From positions 415,366 through 479,365 of the forward strand of contig NZ_FNNG01000001.1 of NCBI RefSeq assembly GCF_900106765.1: DNA of 64,000 nucleotides, written 5' to 3'. A program made the translations under genes and the position numbers. Below the pieces are notes generated by a model. The model searched no databases and was not told where the DNA came from. It saw only the letters and a list, made by a program, of their open reading frames with translations. The stretch comes from Tepidimicrobium xylanilyticum. GTDB lineage: Bacteria > Bacillota > Clostridia > Tissierellales > Tepidimicrobiaceae. Position 1 is the first letter of the stretch; each line of letters starts with the position of its first letter. Shown here piece by piece: positions 25,437 to 35,139 of this stretch.

Positions 25437-27101
25437 CTATAGTAATTCTCTAATCTTCAAGGCTATTTCCAAATTTAGCCTATCACTTGGATCCTCTAAG
25501 TCCATTCCTGTAATTTCTTTTATTCTATTTACCCTATATAATATGGTATTGTAATGGGTGTAAAGGTATTCGGACATGCGGGTTAAGTTACCATTAAACT
25601 TAAAATAGGCTTCAAGAGTTTTTACCAATTCGGTAGATTTCTTTTCATCATAATCTACAAGCGGTTTCAGCGTAGTATTGTAGAAATCCTCCAATTCATC
25701 CGTTAAAAAATCCTGACATAATATTTTGAAAATGCCCAGCTCATTAAATGTAATAATCTCCTTACTAGTAAGGGCCTTCCCTGTTCTTATAGCCTTCAGT
25801 GCATCAGAAAAACTTTTGTTCACCTTATCCAAGCCCTTATATGCTCTACCTACTCCTATTCTTATCTCCATATTCTTGTATCTTTCCTTCAATGCATTAT
25901 GGAGTCTTTTATTAAAATTCTTAATTCTTTCCTCTACATGGCATAACTCGCTAAAACCTAATAGTATCTGAATTCCATTTAATTTAGTAGAAACTATTCC
26001 CTTTAAATTCAAATAATCCATTATCTCTTCTGCCATCATCACTACGCTATTAACATAATCCTTTAAGTACTCAAAATAGTATTCATCATCTTCATCATCA
26101 AATTGTAATTTAAAGCTCATTACCTCTGTTACATAGTAATCATTAGGGAGCAAATTGAAATAGTGAGCCCTCTCTAAGGCTTTCCTTTTTCTCTTAGAAT
26201 CTGCAGAAATTAAATCCTCAAAAAATTCAGACCTATATCTGATTTCCACTTCTCTAACGGACAATTCCTGTAATACTGCCAAAGCTATAGTGGTAGAAGC
26301 AGATTCTATAATTGATAAGTCAAAGCCCCCTAAAGGGGAGCTTATTGACCAAGTGAATATATGCCCATAAACGTTATTCTTAAGTACAATGGGCATCACC
26401 ATTCTAGTGACAAATTTACCGCTTATTAAAATCCTATCCTCATCTAATTTTTTCAATTCACTTCTACCATCTTTGGAGCCATAAAAGCCTTTCATATCCT
26501 CTAGAAGTTCTTCAACAATCCCATCATCTAAATCATCGAATTGGGTAAAAATCTCATTAGAATGTTTTAAATTTAAAACTACCGGATTTCTAACATTTTC
26601 ATGAACTACTTGCACTACTTGACCTATCCCCTGACCTTCTAACATTACTTCCATAAATCGTTCATGAACCCTTTCTATCCTTTCCAGCAAGGAAGCTTGT
26701 TTGTTAAATATTTCCTTAAATATTTCCATCATTACATCTGATAAGGGGATTGAATAGTGAATATCTATTATAGGAAAGTTTAGTCTTTCTGCATAATTGA
26801 TTACTTCATTTGGAAGAGCATCTAGATAGGGTAGAATTTTTATGCCTATACCTGCTAATTTCTTATCGGAGGCTTCTTTAATCAATCTTTTCTGAGCTTT
26901 TATATCGTCCTTTTTGAAAAAATAAGCTGTAGTTAATAAGAATTCACCTGGCTGTACCCAATCGAATATATCTGGGTCTGCCATAATATTAACCCTAGTT
27001 ATGGTATTTTTAATACCCTTAAACCCTGCAATCATCTTACAATTTTTCATTACCTCTAATCCCAGCATATCCTCTATACTGATACCATTTTTTCTAGACA
27101 T
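25437..27101 (-). CDS. PucR-family purine catabolism regulator
   Basis: A 554-residue activator-type regulator. The N-terminal PucR domain has ISIEDMLGLEVMKNCKMIAG and DIFDWVQPGEFLLTTAYFF. A central GGDEF-like region follows, and a C-terminal helix-turn-helix (NLTRMSEYLYTHYNTILYRVNRIKEITGM) binds DNA. I start at ATG 27101 because AAAGGTAGG lies just before it; the frame is open to 27131. In Bacillus, PucR senses allantoin and controls purine genes. Here it sits between guaD and the BMC cluster and is the obvious regulator of both. A good promoter lies upstream. Confidence 0.9.
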   Translation of the reverse strand: MSRKNGISIEDMLGLEVMKNCKMIAGFKGIKNTITRVNIMADPDIFDWVQPGEFLLTTAYFFKKDDIKAQKRLIKEASDKKLAGIGIKILPYLDALPNEVINYAERLNFPIIDIHYSIPLSDVMMEIFKEIFNKQASLLERIERVHERFMEVMLEGQGIGQVVQVVHENVRNPVVLNLKHSNEIFTQFDDLDDGIVEELLEDMKGFYGSKDGRSELKKLDEDRILISGKFVTRMVMPIVLKNNVYGHIFTWSISSPLGGFDLSIIESASTTIALAVLQELSVREVEIRYRSEFFEDLISADSKRKRKALERAHYFNLLPNDYYVTEVMSFKLQFDDEDDEYYFEYLKDYVNSVVMMAEEIMDYLNLKGIVSTKLNGIQILLGFSELCHVEERIKNFNKRLHNALKERYKNMEIRIGVGRAYKGLDKVNKSFSDALKAIRTGKALTSKEIITFNELGIFKILCQDFLTDELEDFYNTTLKPLVDYDEKKSTELVKTLEAYFKFNGNLTRMSEYLYTHYNTILYRVNRIKEITGMDLEDPSDRLNLEIALKIRELL

Positions 27102-27133
27102 AGTATACCTACCTTTTACTATTCTTTTCAAAA

Positions 27134-27162
27134 ATTATATCATAGTAGGAATACTCTGTCTA
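27134..27162 (-). promoter_or_regulatory. Probable sigma-A promoter of pucR
   Basis: Reading the minus strand, TAGACA (27162-27157) is followed by a 17-base spacer and TATAAT (27139-27134). Transcription would begin near 27127. The -35 overlaps the guaD stop codon, so pucR can be expressed independently of guaD. Confidence 0.7.
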
Positions 27163-28434
27163 CATAGGCTTTTCTACCCTTTTTCCATCCACATATCTTT
27201 CTACAATATTTCTATCATCGCCTATATAAATGAATCTTTGTAATCTATCTTCAAGAGATAGTCCATCCATATGACCAAGATCAGAATCATCAATCACTAA
27301 TGCATCCAGAGCATAACCTTCCTCAAAACTACCAACCTTACCAAAGAAACTACCTCCACCCTTAGTAGCTAGGAAAAAGGCTTCAGAGCTAGTAAGAGGT
27401 TTTAATTCCTTATTGGTTTCCAACCATTTCATCTTAGAAGCTTGAATGGCTGCAACCATAACACTTGGCATGCTTAAACTATGTCCACCAGAAACATCAG
27501 AACCTAAACCTACAGGTATCCCTTTATCCAAGAATTTTCTTACAGGCATAATTCCACTAGATAGATTGTAGTTAGAATGAGGACAGTGAGCAGCATAGAC
27601 TTGGTTCTTTTCCATTAGATCCAACTCATTCTCCGTATTATATATACAGTGGGCCATTATTGTCTTTGTCTGTCCAAATAGATTATAGGCATTGTAAACG
27701 GAAGCATAATCCTTAAACTCTGGATGTAAACTTTTAACCCATTCTACCTCATCAGTATTTTCGCTTAGATGGGACTGAACAGGAATATCGTACCTAATAG
27801 CTAAATCCCCTAACCCTTTCATCAGTTTTTCAGTACAACTAGGCACAAATCTGGGAGTAATTATAGGTTTTACTAGGGAAGATTTATCATTATATTCCTT
27901 TATTATTTCCTCCGTATCCTCCAATGACTTTTCCGTATCTTCAGACAGTTCGGGGATTGTATTTCTATCCATATTGACCTTTCCTACATATGCCCTTAAA
28001 TTTGAATCAATAAATAAGTCCATTAACAGTTTAGTACCTTCCTTATGAATGCTGCTGTATACTATCGAGCTAGTAGTTCCCTTTCTCCACAAATCATAAA
28101 TAAGCCTTCTATAAACTTTTTCTGCATACTCTAAATCATTATACTTGGCTTCTTCTGGGAATGTATAGGTATTTAACCAAGGGATAAGTTCCTTATCCAA
28201 GCCTAAGCCCAAATTAGGATATTGAGGTGCATGAAGATGTATATCCACAAATCCCGGTATAATCAACTTATCCGTATATTCTTTGACAGGGTAGTTTTTA
28301 TATTCTTCTTTCAATTCTTTAAATATACCTACTACCTTACCATCCTCTACAACAAGATAATGATCTTTATAGGTTTTAAAGGCATCCTTATTTGGAGTAA
28401 AAACTATATCCCCTTTCAATGCAATTGAGCTCAT
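27160..28434 (-). CDS. guaD: Guanine deaminase
   Basis: This 424-residue zinc amidohydrolase converts guanine to xanthine. Motifs are characteristic: PGFVDIHLHAPQYPNLGLGLDKEL with the HxH metal site, TPRFVPSCTEKL, QSHLSEN, MAHCIYN, HCPHSNYNLSSGIMPVRKFLDKGI and GLGSDVSGG with the metal aspartate. Length and motif order match bacterial GuaD. Its product is the predicted BMC pathway substrate, so it supplies a second inlet besides direct uptake and hypoxanthine oxidation. Confidence 0.95.
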   Translation of the reverse strand: MSSIALKGDIVFTPNKDAFKTYKDHYLVVEDGKVVGIFKELKEEYKNYPVKEYTDKLIIPGFVDIHLHAPQYPNLGLGLDKELIPWLNTYTFPEEAKYNDLEYAEKVYRRLIYDLWRKGTTSSIVYSSIHKEGTKLLMDLFIDSNLRAYVGKVNMDRNTIPELSEDTEKSLEDTEEIIKEYNDKSSLVKPIITPRFVPSCTEKLMKGLGDLAIRYDIPVQSHLSENTDEVEWVKSLHPEFKDYASVYNAYNLFGQTKTIMAHCIYNTENELDLMEKNQVYAAHCPHSNYNLSSGIMPVRKFLDKGIPVGLGSDVSGGHSLSMPSVMVAAIQASKMKWLETNKELKPLTSSEAFFLATKGGGSFFGKVGSFEEGYALDALVIDDSDLGHMDGLSLEDRLQRFIYIGDDRNIVERYVDGKRVEKPM

Positions 28435-28527
28435 TATATCACCCCTTATAAATTGAAAAGCAAGAATTTTCTATTATATTATAATACTGACTTGGAAGAA
28501 AATATATGTAGAACTTGCACAAATGAA

Positions 28528-28564
28528 AGAGTTCCCCCATACTTGGAAATGATAGGGGAACTCT
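28528..28564 (-). terminator. Hairpin terminator after the chemoreceptor gene
   Basis: AGAGTTCCCC pairs with GGGGAACTCT across a 17-base loop, six bases after the chemoreceptor stop on the minus strand. The following T content is modest (TTCATTTG), so efficiency is uncertain. Confidence 0.65.
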
Positions 28565-28569
28565 TCTTT

Positions 28570-30687
28570 CTATAATTTTATATTTTGAACTAATGCTTCT
28601 AATCCTTCTGCTAGACTAGCTAAGTTTTCTGTAGAAGATGCAATCTCTTCCATAGATGCCATCTGTTCTTGAGAAGCTCCAGATGCATTTTGAATTTGAG
28701 CTGATATATTCTTACTCATATTCTCTATAGTACCAGAAGACTCTGTCAAAGACGTCATGTGCCCTTCTACATTACTAACTGCTGCAGCAACTTCTTTTAT
28801 ACTAACAGCTATTTGAAGTATAGAACTAGCTATTTCATCAAATGCTTTTTTAGCTTCATTAACACCTATTACTCCAGCTTCAACTTCTTCACTATTTAAA
28901 TCCATCTTCTTATTGGCCTCTTCTATTAATTGGTTGTTACTTTCAATTATACCATATATTTCTTCAGTAGACTTTCTAGTTTCTTCCGCCAATTTTCTAA
29001 TCTCATCAGCTACTACAGCAAAACCTCTTCCATATTCCCCTGCACGGGCTGCCTCTATAGCTGCATTTAGAGCTAATAAATTAGTTTGTTCAGCAATACT
29101 TTCGATGATTTCTAACATTTGGTTCATCTTGCTAGAACTCAATGTAATATCGTTCAATGATATTTTAACGCTATGGGTACTATTTTCTATATTAGCCATC
29201 TGAGTTATTACATCATCTATTTTTTCTTTTCCTAAGTTTGTTTTTTCAAATACATTCTTACTATTGCTTTCTGCATCATGAATCTGATTGGATACATAAT
29301 TCATTTGCGTTGATATTTCATTTATAGAGGAGCTAATGTTTAATATCTCTTCTAACTGCTTTTGAGAATTCTCAGCAATATCATTGCTATTTTCAGCAAT
29401 ACTTGTTGCAGCAGCAGTAGATTCTTCAGATATAGCTGCCAACTCTTCAGAAGATGATGCAACCTGGATAGAAGAATCCCTTATCTCTTTAACTATATTC
29501 CGTAGATTATCTACTACAATTTGAATGGAGGAGGCCATTTTACCTAATTCATCTTTACGTTTTAAAGCCTTTTCACTTATATTAGAGCTTAAATCTAGCT
29601 CAGATAGTTTATTACAATAATCTGTTACCAAATTAATAGGTTTCGTAATACTTTTACTAATTATTAATGCGAAAACAGAACCCAATATAATAGCGAATGC
29701 CAATATAATTACAGTTAAATTTTTCAAAGAATCTAATTCCTTCAAAACTTCAGCCTCATCAATGGTAACAACTAAAGTCCAATTTTTTGATTTAATTGGA
29801 GCATATCCTATATGAATTGATTTACCTTCGCTAACATACTTTCCGCTTCCATTTTGACCTTTACGGATATTGCCATATATTTCATCTATTTCTACTTTAG
29901 AAGACTCATCTATCCGTTGTTCTAAAGCTGAAAAGTTGATGGGTGCATGGTAATAGTCTGCATTTTCAGTGCTGCTACCTATTATAGTAGGATGAGCAAT
30001 TATATCCACTACTTCGTTTAGTATATAAGCAACGCCCGTCTCACCAATTACTATATTTTCTACAATGCCATAAAGCTCATCTGCACTCTTGTAACCAAGT
30101 ATAACGCCTACAATTTCACCATTATATACTAAAGGCGATGAGATAACTACTTCATTTTTGCCAGTGAAACTATTTCTAATCGGTTGAGAAAAATATGTAT
30201 CGCCTTGTTTAGCCCTTTCAAAATACTTAGTTCCCTTAATATTACTCTCAACCAATGAGTCTAATACTAAGTTACCTTCTAAATCTACCAACCCAATACT
30301 GCTTAACCCAAGCCTCTCTTTCTCAGATTTTAATATTTCAAACTTTTCTTCTACAGGAACATTTGGGTTAGATATACTGCTTAAATGACCCAAAATTTCA
30401 AGGTTCTTATTATAGCTTCTTATTTGATTATCTACAATAGTTGCCGTATCAGTAGCCTTATGGAGTAGTAAATTCTCTGCAGATTTTATTAACCGCCTTT
30501 CTGAAATAATATATGATATGCTAGTTTGTATGAATACTATGCATACCAAAACAATAATAGTAGATATGCTTATCCTATTACCTATGCTACTAGATTTGAA
30601 AAGTTTGCGAGTGCGTTTTTGCTTAGGCCTCTTTTTCAAAAATTGCAAACCTATCTTCTTGGTTCTTTTTTTAAATATTTTGCCCAT
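28570..30687 (-). CDS. Methyl-accepting chemotaxis protein with dCache sensor
   Basis: A 705-residue chemoreceptor. A basic N-terminus precedes membrane helix 1 (about residues 43-65). An extracellular sensor of the double-Cache type follows to about 310 ([50 protein letters not shown]). Helix 2 ([20 protein letters not shown]), HAMP and the signalling hairpin [39 protein letters not shown] come next. ATG 30687 lies nine bases after GGAG. dCache receptors are known to bind purines in some bacteria; adjacency to guaD makes that plausible here. The ligand is an inference. Confidence 0.9.
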   Translation of the reverse strand: MGKIFKKRTKKIGLQFLKKRPKQKRTRKLFKSSSIGNRISISTIIVLVCIVFIQTSISYIISERRLIKSAENLLLHKATDTATIVDNQIRSYNKNLEILGHLSSISNPNVPVEEKFEILKSEKERLGLSSIGLVDLEGNLVLDSLVESNIKGTKYFERAKQGDTYFSQPIRNSFTGKNEVVISSPLVYNGEIVGVILGYKSADELYGIVENIVIGETGVAYILNEVVDIIAHPTIIGSSTENADYYHAPINFSALEQRIDESSKVEIDEIYGNIRKGQNGSGKYVSEGKSIHIGYAPIKSKNWTLVVTIDEAEVLKELDSLKNLTVIILAFAIILGSVFALIISKSITKPINLVTDYCNKLSELDLSSNISEKALKRKDELGKMASSIQIVVDNLRNIVKEIRDSSIQVASSSEELAAISEESTAAATSIAENSNDIAENSQKQLEEILNISSSINEISTQMNYVSNQIHDAESNSKNVFEKTNLGKEKIDDVITQMANIENSTHSVKISLNDITLSSSKMNQMLEIIESIAEQTNLLALNAAIEAARAGEYGRGFAVVADEIRKLAEETRKSTEEIYGIIESNNQLIEEANKKMDLNSEEVEAGVIGVNEAKKAFDEIASSILQIAVSIKEVAAAVSNVEGHMTSLTESSGTIENMSKNISAQIQNASGASQEQMASMEEIASSTENLASLAEGLEALVQNIKL

Positions 30688-30823
30688 ACTTACCATCTCC
30701 TTTGCATGTCAACTATTATATTTAGTAGTTTTCCTAACCTAAATATATTTCGACATATTTTAACAAAGTCCTGCCTGTTTTTAAAAAATAGGACCATAAT
30801 TTGTATATTTTAATTAAACAATA

Positions 30824-30854
30824 TAAATAGGCCATGTATCACATGGCCTATTTA
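30824..30854 (-). terminator. Intrinsic terminator of the RelA/SpoT-like gene
   Basis: A perfect 14-base stem, TAAATAGGCCATGT with ACATGGCCTATTTA, closes on a three-base loop. The gene's TAG stop lies within the stem. It is followed on the minus strand by TATTGTTTAATT. Confidence 0.75.
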
Positions 30855-32212
30855 TAATTGTCAAACTTCATAGCTAGCTCATCAGTAAAATATTTGATAT
30901 TTTCCTTCCATGTCTCGTAATTCATAATCTTATTTAATGTAATATTGATCTTTCTATTCATACATTCTATATTATCATCATTGATAAACTCTATTTCCCT
31001 GTTTTTAATGAAACTATCTGCTACCAAATCCATTATATATTCTATTATCTCTTCCCTTTCCTCCTTAGTAAACTTACTGTTCAACGTTTGGTTATTTTCC
31101 AAATTCTTGTAAAAGCGATTTCTTAAGAATTTCAGGAATCCTTCAAACTCCTCTGCATTATTCCCTACCCCTAGCTGGAATATTATCTTGAAAAATAAAT
31201 TCCACTTAAAATCCTTATTGATTATCTCTAAAATAGCTTCTCCAATCTTCTTGCAAAAGCTATCCTCATATTGAATATCCCTTTCAAACTCTATGAGTCT
31301 ATCTATATATATTTCATTCTCCTTTATTTTATAGAGCCTTTCTAAAACCTTTAAAAATTCTTCGTCGTAACTTTTGTCTGGGGCCTCCTTTAAGCCATTT
31401 TTCCTTAAAACATAGGATACTATTACATCGCAGGACTTCCTATAATCTACAACAAATCCAAACTCCTCTTTGGTCTTTTCTGAATAGATTTCATATATTA
31501 TTTTAGAAAGGATAGATTCCAATTGTTCCCTTCTTTTATCTACATTATATTCATCTATATCCTTTAAATGATTATACAGAATCATAAGCTGTCTATCTAT
31601 CATGCTTAAATTTTCCTTTAAAGAATGCATTATATCCTTAAAAAGTTCCTCTGTAATCAAATATTTGTAGTTCTTATATAATACCTTATGCTCTACTTCC
31701 CCCCAAAATACGTTTACAAGAGATTTGATCTGTAATTCGAATTTTATGGTCCTTTTTTCCTTTATATATTTCCCCTCGATCTTATATATGCCAAAACCGT
31801 TTTTCTGTAGCCTAGGTTGTTTTCCGTCTAATCTGAGAAGTATATTGGGCTTTTCCTCATTATAATAATAGCCTTCTTCCCCTAGTTTATTAAATATTTT
31901 AAACAGCTTATTATATACTTGCTCCTCATCTTCAATAAATCTGCACTCTATCCTAATTCCAATTAAATCCGTCAAGTTTTCTACAAGTTCCTCAGGCGAT
32001 TGGTATTTTAAATAAAAATTGTTCCTAAATATCTTTTCCTTCAAGCTCATGGATGATTTGACCCTTGAGCTAACATTTAATATGTTGTCTAAGTCCAAAA
32101 ATTTCTCCTTAAAAAAATACTCCAATTCCCTGTTTCCATCCTCTAGTAAATCTCTCATCCCATCAACTATAGTAACGGTATCATCAATAAAATCAAATAT
32201 CTCTAAACGCAT
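30848..32212 (-). CDS. RelA/SpoT-type nucleotidyltransferase-like protein, divergent
   Basis: A 454-residue protein with a RelA/SpoT synthetase-like domain in the first about 210 residues. Recognisable parts are SSRVKSSMSLKEKIF (Arg50), LTDLIGIRIECRF (Asp82), and KFELQIKSLVNVFWGEVEHKVLYKN (Glu159). The substrate-stacking GYxSxH motif is absent; that region reads NGFGIYKIEGKY. The remaining 240 residues are helical and charged and match nothing I know. There is no HD hydrolase, TGS or ACT domain. It may make an alarmone-like product, act on RNA, or be an inactive regulator. Confidence 0.65.
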   Translation of the reverse strand: MRLEIFDFIDDTVTIVDGMRDLLEDGNRELEYFFKEKFLDLDNILNVSSRVKSSMSLKEKIFRNNFYLKYQSPEELVENLTDLIGIRIECRFIEDEEQVYNKLFKIFNKLGEEGYYYNEEKPNILLRLDGKQPRLQKNGFGIYKIEGKYIKEKRTIKFELQIKSLVNVFWGEVEHKVLYKNYKYLITEELFKDIMHSLKENLSMIDRQLMILYNHLKDIDEYNVDKRREQLESILSKIIYEIYSEKTKEEFGFVVDYRKSCDVIVSYVLRKNGLKEAPDKSYDEEFLKVLERLYKIKENEIYIDRLIEFERDIQYEDSFCKKIGEAILEIINKDFKWNLFFKIIFQLGVGNNAEEFEGFLKFLRNRFYKNLENNQTLNSKFTKEEREEIIEYIMDLVADSFIKNREIEFINDDNIECMNRKINITLNKIMNYETWKENIKYFTDELAMKFDNYK

Positions 32213-32271
32213 TTTTTGGCCCCCTTAAAATATGTTTTCAAATTAGCCTGCCTATAATATTATACCACAAA

Positions 32272-32300
32272 AATAACCAACTACATTCTAGTTGGTTATT
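32272..32300 (-). terminator. Intrinsic terminator of the ftsEX operon
   Basis: On the minus strand AATAACCAACT pairs with AGTTGGTTATT across a seven-base loop and runs into TTTTTGT. It lies 12 bases after the ftsX stop. Confidence 0.85.
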
Positions 32301-32311
32301 AGGAATAAATA

Positions 32312-33202
32312 TTAATTTTTTTCATTATGCTTAGCTAGCCCAAATAAGCTTCCTAGTACTCCTAAAATTCCGCTTATAGTTATAATAAATATTCCCACTG
32401 GAAGGATTAGTCTATCCTTAGTTGGTAAAGGCATAAAGGTCAGTGTAGTTGAAAGCTTTGAATAACCCAAATTAACCGTCAAGCTAAGGAGCAGACAAGC
32501 AATTAACCCACCTATCAAAGTTAGAAACAGGCCTTCCAATAAAAAGGGAAATCCAATAAACGTATCTGGTGCCCCCAATAGTTCTAAGGTATTAATTTGG
32601 TCCCTGTTATTATAAATCCCTTGTCTAATTATATGGGATACTACTATTAAAGTGGAAACTCCAATGGCAACTATGGCCAATACTCCAATTACCTTCAATA
32701 TAATTAAAATTCGCTGTAACCTATCTATAATATTCTTATTGTCGCGGATATAATCTATATTTTTTATAAACTCCAATTTAGCCAAAATGGAATCCACCTC
32801 TTCAATATGGATCTTAACCTCAATAAAAGGAGTAAAAGGATTTTCATCAAACAATTCTAAAATATGAGCTTCTTTCCCCAATATTTCTGCCATTCTATTA
32901 TAGGCTTCCTTTTCGCTAACTAATGTTACATGGCTAACTCCATCTATTTTTTCAATATCCTCCATTAAAAATTTAATCTCATCCTCTTTTAACTGAAGGT
33001 CAAAATAGACGTTTATCTCTGCCTCACTTTCCACTATTTCAATAATATAATTGCTAACCCTCCACCCTAGAAGAACTAATGATAGAATAAAAAATATTAA
33101 TCCAATGCTTATTATAGAAAATAGGTTGGAGAAGAAATCTATTTTAAATAAGGTCTTGGATTCCTTCAAAAAATACACTAAATTATAAATTTTTTTACTC
33201 AT
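32312..33202 (-). CDS. ftsX: Cell division protein FtsX
   Basis: A 296-residue membrane protein with four predicted helices: one near 23-48, an extracellular domain (EAEINVYFDLQLKEDEIKFL, GVSHVTLVSEKEAY), then three helices in the last 130 residues. FtsX couples the ATPase FtsE to activation of cell-wall hydrolases at the septum or in sporulation. ATG 33202 overlaps the ftsE stop and follows GGGAGG; the longer frame from 33232 would read into ftsE. The coiled-coil partner is encoded immediately upstream of ftsE. Confidence 0.93.
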   Translation of the reverse strand: MSKKIYNLVYFLKESKTLFKIDFFSNLFSIISIGLIFFILSLVLLGWRVSNYIIEIVESEAEINVYFDLQLKEDEIKFLMEDIEKIDGVSHVTLVSEKEAYNRMAEILGKEAHILELFDENPFTPFIEVKIHIEEVDSILAKLEFIKNIDYIRDNKNIIDRLQRILIILKVIGVLAIVAIGVSTLIVVSHIIRQGIYNNRDQINTLELLGAPDTFIGFPFLLEGLFLTLIGGLIACLLLSLTVNLGYSKLSTTLTFMPLPTKDRLILPVGIFIITISGILGVLGSLFGLAKHNEKN

Positions 33203-33878
33203 ATCCCAGTTCCTCCCGTCTCTCCAACTCAATATTTCCTCTCTCTATCTGAATAAAAATCCCTTCTTTTTTATCCTTTATTAAATGGGTTGCATGGGTG
33301 GTAATTATTACTGTGGTTGATTCATCTCTAAGGGAGGTAAGAATATCCATAATATTTAAAGCATTGTCAATATCTAAATTTCCTGTAGGTTCATCAGCCA
33401 AAATCAATTTGGGCCTTCTGGCAATGGCCCTCGCTATTGCAATCCTTTGACCTTCTCCCCAAGAAAGGTTGTCCACTAACGAATCCCTTTTATGTATTAA
33501 ACCAACCTTTTCCAGAGCCCTCTTGCTGTTTTCTTCCATCTCTTTGGGAGTAAAATCTAAAAATCTCATTCCCAATACTATATTTTCAAAGGCAGTTCTT
33601 CCCCTTATTAGTTTAAATTCTTGAAATACAGGTCCTATATTTCTCCTAAGCTTTCTTATATTATGCCTTTCCTCCTTTTTCATAGCTTGTCCCATTACCA
33701 TTAAATGGCCTTTAGTCGGATATTCCATGCCCATTAATAGTTTTAATAAACTGGTCTTTCCCGAACCGCTATGGCCGGTAATATAAACTATTTCCCCTGC
33801 TCCAATATGTAAATTTACATTTTTTAAAGCCCTAGTCCCATCCCCATAAACTAAATCCACATTATTGGCTTCTATCAT
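33195..33878 (-). CDS. ftsE: Cell division ATP-binding protein FtsE
   Basis: A 227-residue ATPase with Walker A GHSGSGKTSLLK, signature LSWGEGQRIAIARAIARRP and Walker B LILADEPTGNLD. The signature is LSWGE where most ABC proteins have LSGGE. VDLVYGDGTRALKNVNLHI at the start is FtsE-like. ATG 33878 lies seven bases after GGAGG; an in-frame upstream codon at 33902 precedes this ribosome site and is unlikely. It energises FtsX and is encoded between the coiled-coil regulator and ftsX. Confidence 0.93.
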   Translation of the reverse strand: MIEANNVDLVYGDGTRALKNVNLHIGAGEIVYITGHSGSGKTSLLKLLMGMEYPTKGHLMVMGQAMKKEERHNIRKLRRNIGPVFQEFKLIRGRTAFENIVLGMRFLDFTPKEMEENSKRALEKVGLIHKRDSLVDNLSWGEGQRIAIARAIARRPKLILADEPTGNLDIDNALNIMDILTSLRDESTTVIITTHATHLIKDKKEGIFIQIERGNIELERREELGYE

Positions 33879-33898
33879 ATGAAACCCTCCTATCAAAA

Positions 33899-35017
33899 TC
33901 AAAACATATTTATTTCAACAGTCAATTCTAAATATCCCTCCATAACCTTTATAGATTTTATACCATTTTTCCCTAATATAGGGCTAATATCTAATAAAAA
34001 ATATCCTTCTTCAAAGAATCTATCGATGGTTCCCCTATTAAGCAAAAACCCGTAGAAATTTCCTTCCTCCACTTGAAGCTGCAAGGTTTGTCCATCCAAT
34101 ATTAAAAAATTCCCCTTAAGGAGTAAATTTTCCTCTGGAAACTCCATCTCAATAAGATCTTGATGAAAATGGATTATTATATGGGGTAAATTGTCATTAG
34201 ATTGGAGTATTTTATTAAATGTATCCTCATATATTATGGCCTTTATCCCCTCCAAGTTAAGTTTCAATTCTAGCTCCTCTTCTGGTAAATTCCCACCTCT
34301 TATAATATGAGTAAACTCCTTTGTAGCATTTTGAATTAACAGGGTTAAGTCTTCAATCATTTTCAATATAATACCAAGCTGTTCTTCATAGTACTGTCTG
34401 TTCTCATTTAAGGATGCCAGATGGGCTTCTAGTTCTTTTATTTTGCTCTCTCTTTCCTCTAAGGTTTTAGCTAAATCCCCTTCCTTCTCCTGTAAAAGAT
34501 TAAGTTTTTCATCCAGATTCATTTTTTCTGCGGTCAACTCATCCCTAATCTGTTGAATAAAATCCAATAATTCACCAGTGTTCTTAGTTAAATCCCTTAA
34601 TATATTAACCCTCCTAAGTAAACTGGTTATATTATCTGCATCCAATATTACTTGAATGTAAGAAATAGGCCCCATCCTCTGATAGGATCTCAACACTTCT
34701 TTTAAAATATCCAACTTATCTTCATAGTTTTTAGTTTCTTCCTCTATCCTATCCTCTAAGTTTTCAATTACTTTTTTCATATTTTCTATGTCCAATTGAA
34801 TGCTTTCCTTCTGCCTTTCCAATTCTTCAATTTCCTGAACTTGGGTAAATAGCAATCCTAAAATCTCCCTTTCCTCTTCGGAAATATCAAATAATTTACC
34901 CTCAATATCCTCTATAGAATCCTCCTCCACTGCTTTTTCAGCGGAAATGAATATGGTGTTCATTAGTATTAACCCTACTAATACTAGCACTTTTACTCTA
35001 TACCTTCCCCTTTGCAT
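33899..35017 (-). CDS. Coiled-coil extracytoplasmic protein, FtsEX-linked murein hydrolase regulator (EnvC/PcsB-like)
   Basis: A 372-residue exported protein. It has an N-terminal signal (YRVKVLVLVGLILMNTIFISA) and then about 200 residues of coiled coil (residues 40-225, many E/K/L heptads). A C-terminal domain of about 140 residues lacks the LytM metal motifs and the CHAP Cys-His signature. Encoded directly upstream of ftsE, it resembles the coiled-coil partners of FtsEX, such as the N-terminal parts of EnvC and PcsB. It is therefore more likely an activator or adaptor than an enzyme. Confidence 0.75.
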   Translation of the reverse strand: MQRGRYRVKVLVLVGLILMNTIFISAEKAVEEDSIEDIEGKLFDISEEEREILGLLFTQVQEIEELERQKESIQLDIENMKKVIENLEDRIEEETKNYEDKLDILKEVLRSYQRMGPISYIQVILDADNITSLLRRVNILRDLTKNTGELLDFIQQIRDELTAEKMNLDEKLNLLQEKEGDLAKTLEERESKIKELEAHLASLNENRQYYEEQLGIILKMIEDLTLLIQNATKEFTHIIRGGNLPEEELELKLNLEGIKAIIYEDTFNKILQSNDNLPHIIIHFHQDLIEMEFPEENLLLKGNFLILDGQTLQLQVEEGNFYGFLLNRGTIDRFFEEGYFLLDISPILGKNGIKSIKVMEGYLELTVEINMF

Positions 35018-35090
35018 ATCCCCACCTCTTTTCCTTTTACTATTATATTAGACATAGAATTCTTTTTTCCTTCCTTTTTAAGCAAAATAA

Positions 35091-35131
35091 AATATCGGAT
35101 CAGGTGTCATATTTACCTATTATCCGATATT
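35091..35131 (-). terminator. Intrinsic terminator of the LD-carboxypeptidase gene
   Basis: AATATCGGAT pairs with ATCCGATATT over a 21-base loop, followed on the minus strand by TTATTTTGC. It lies nine bases past the stop at 35140. Confidence 0.75.
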
Positions 35132-35139
35132 TCATTAAA

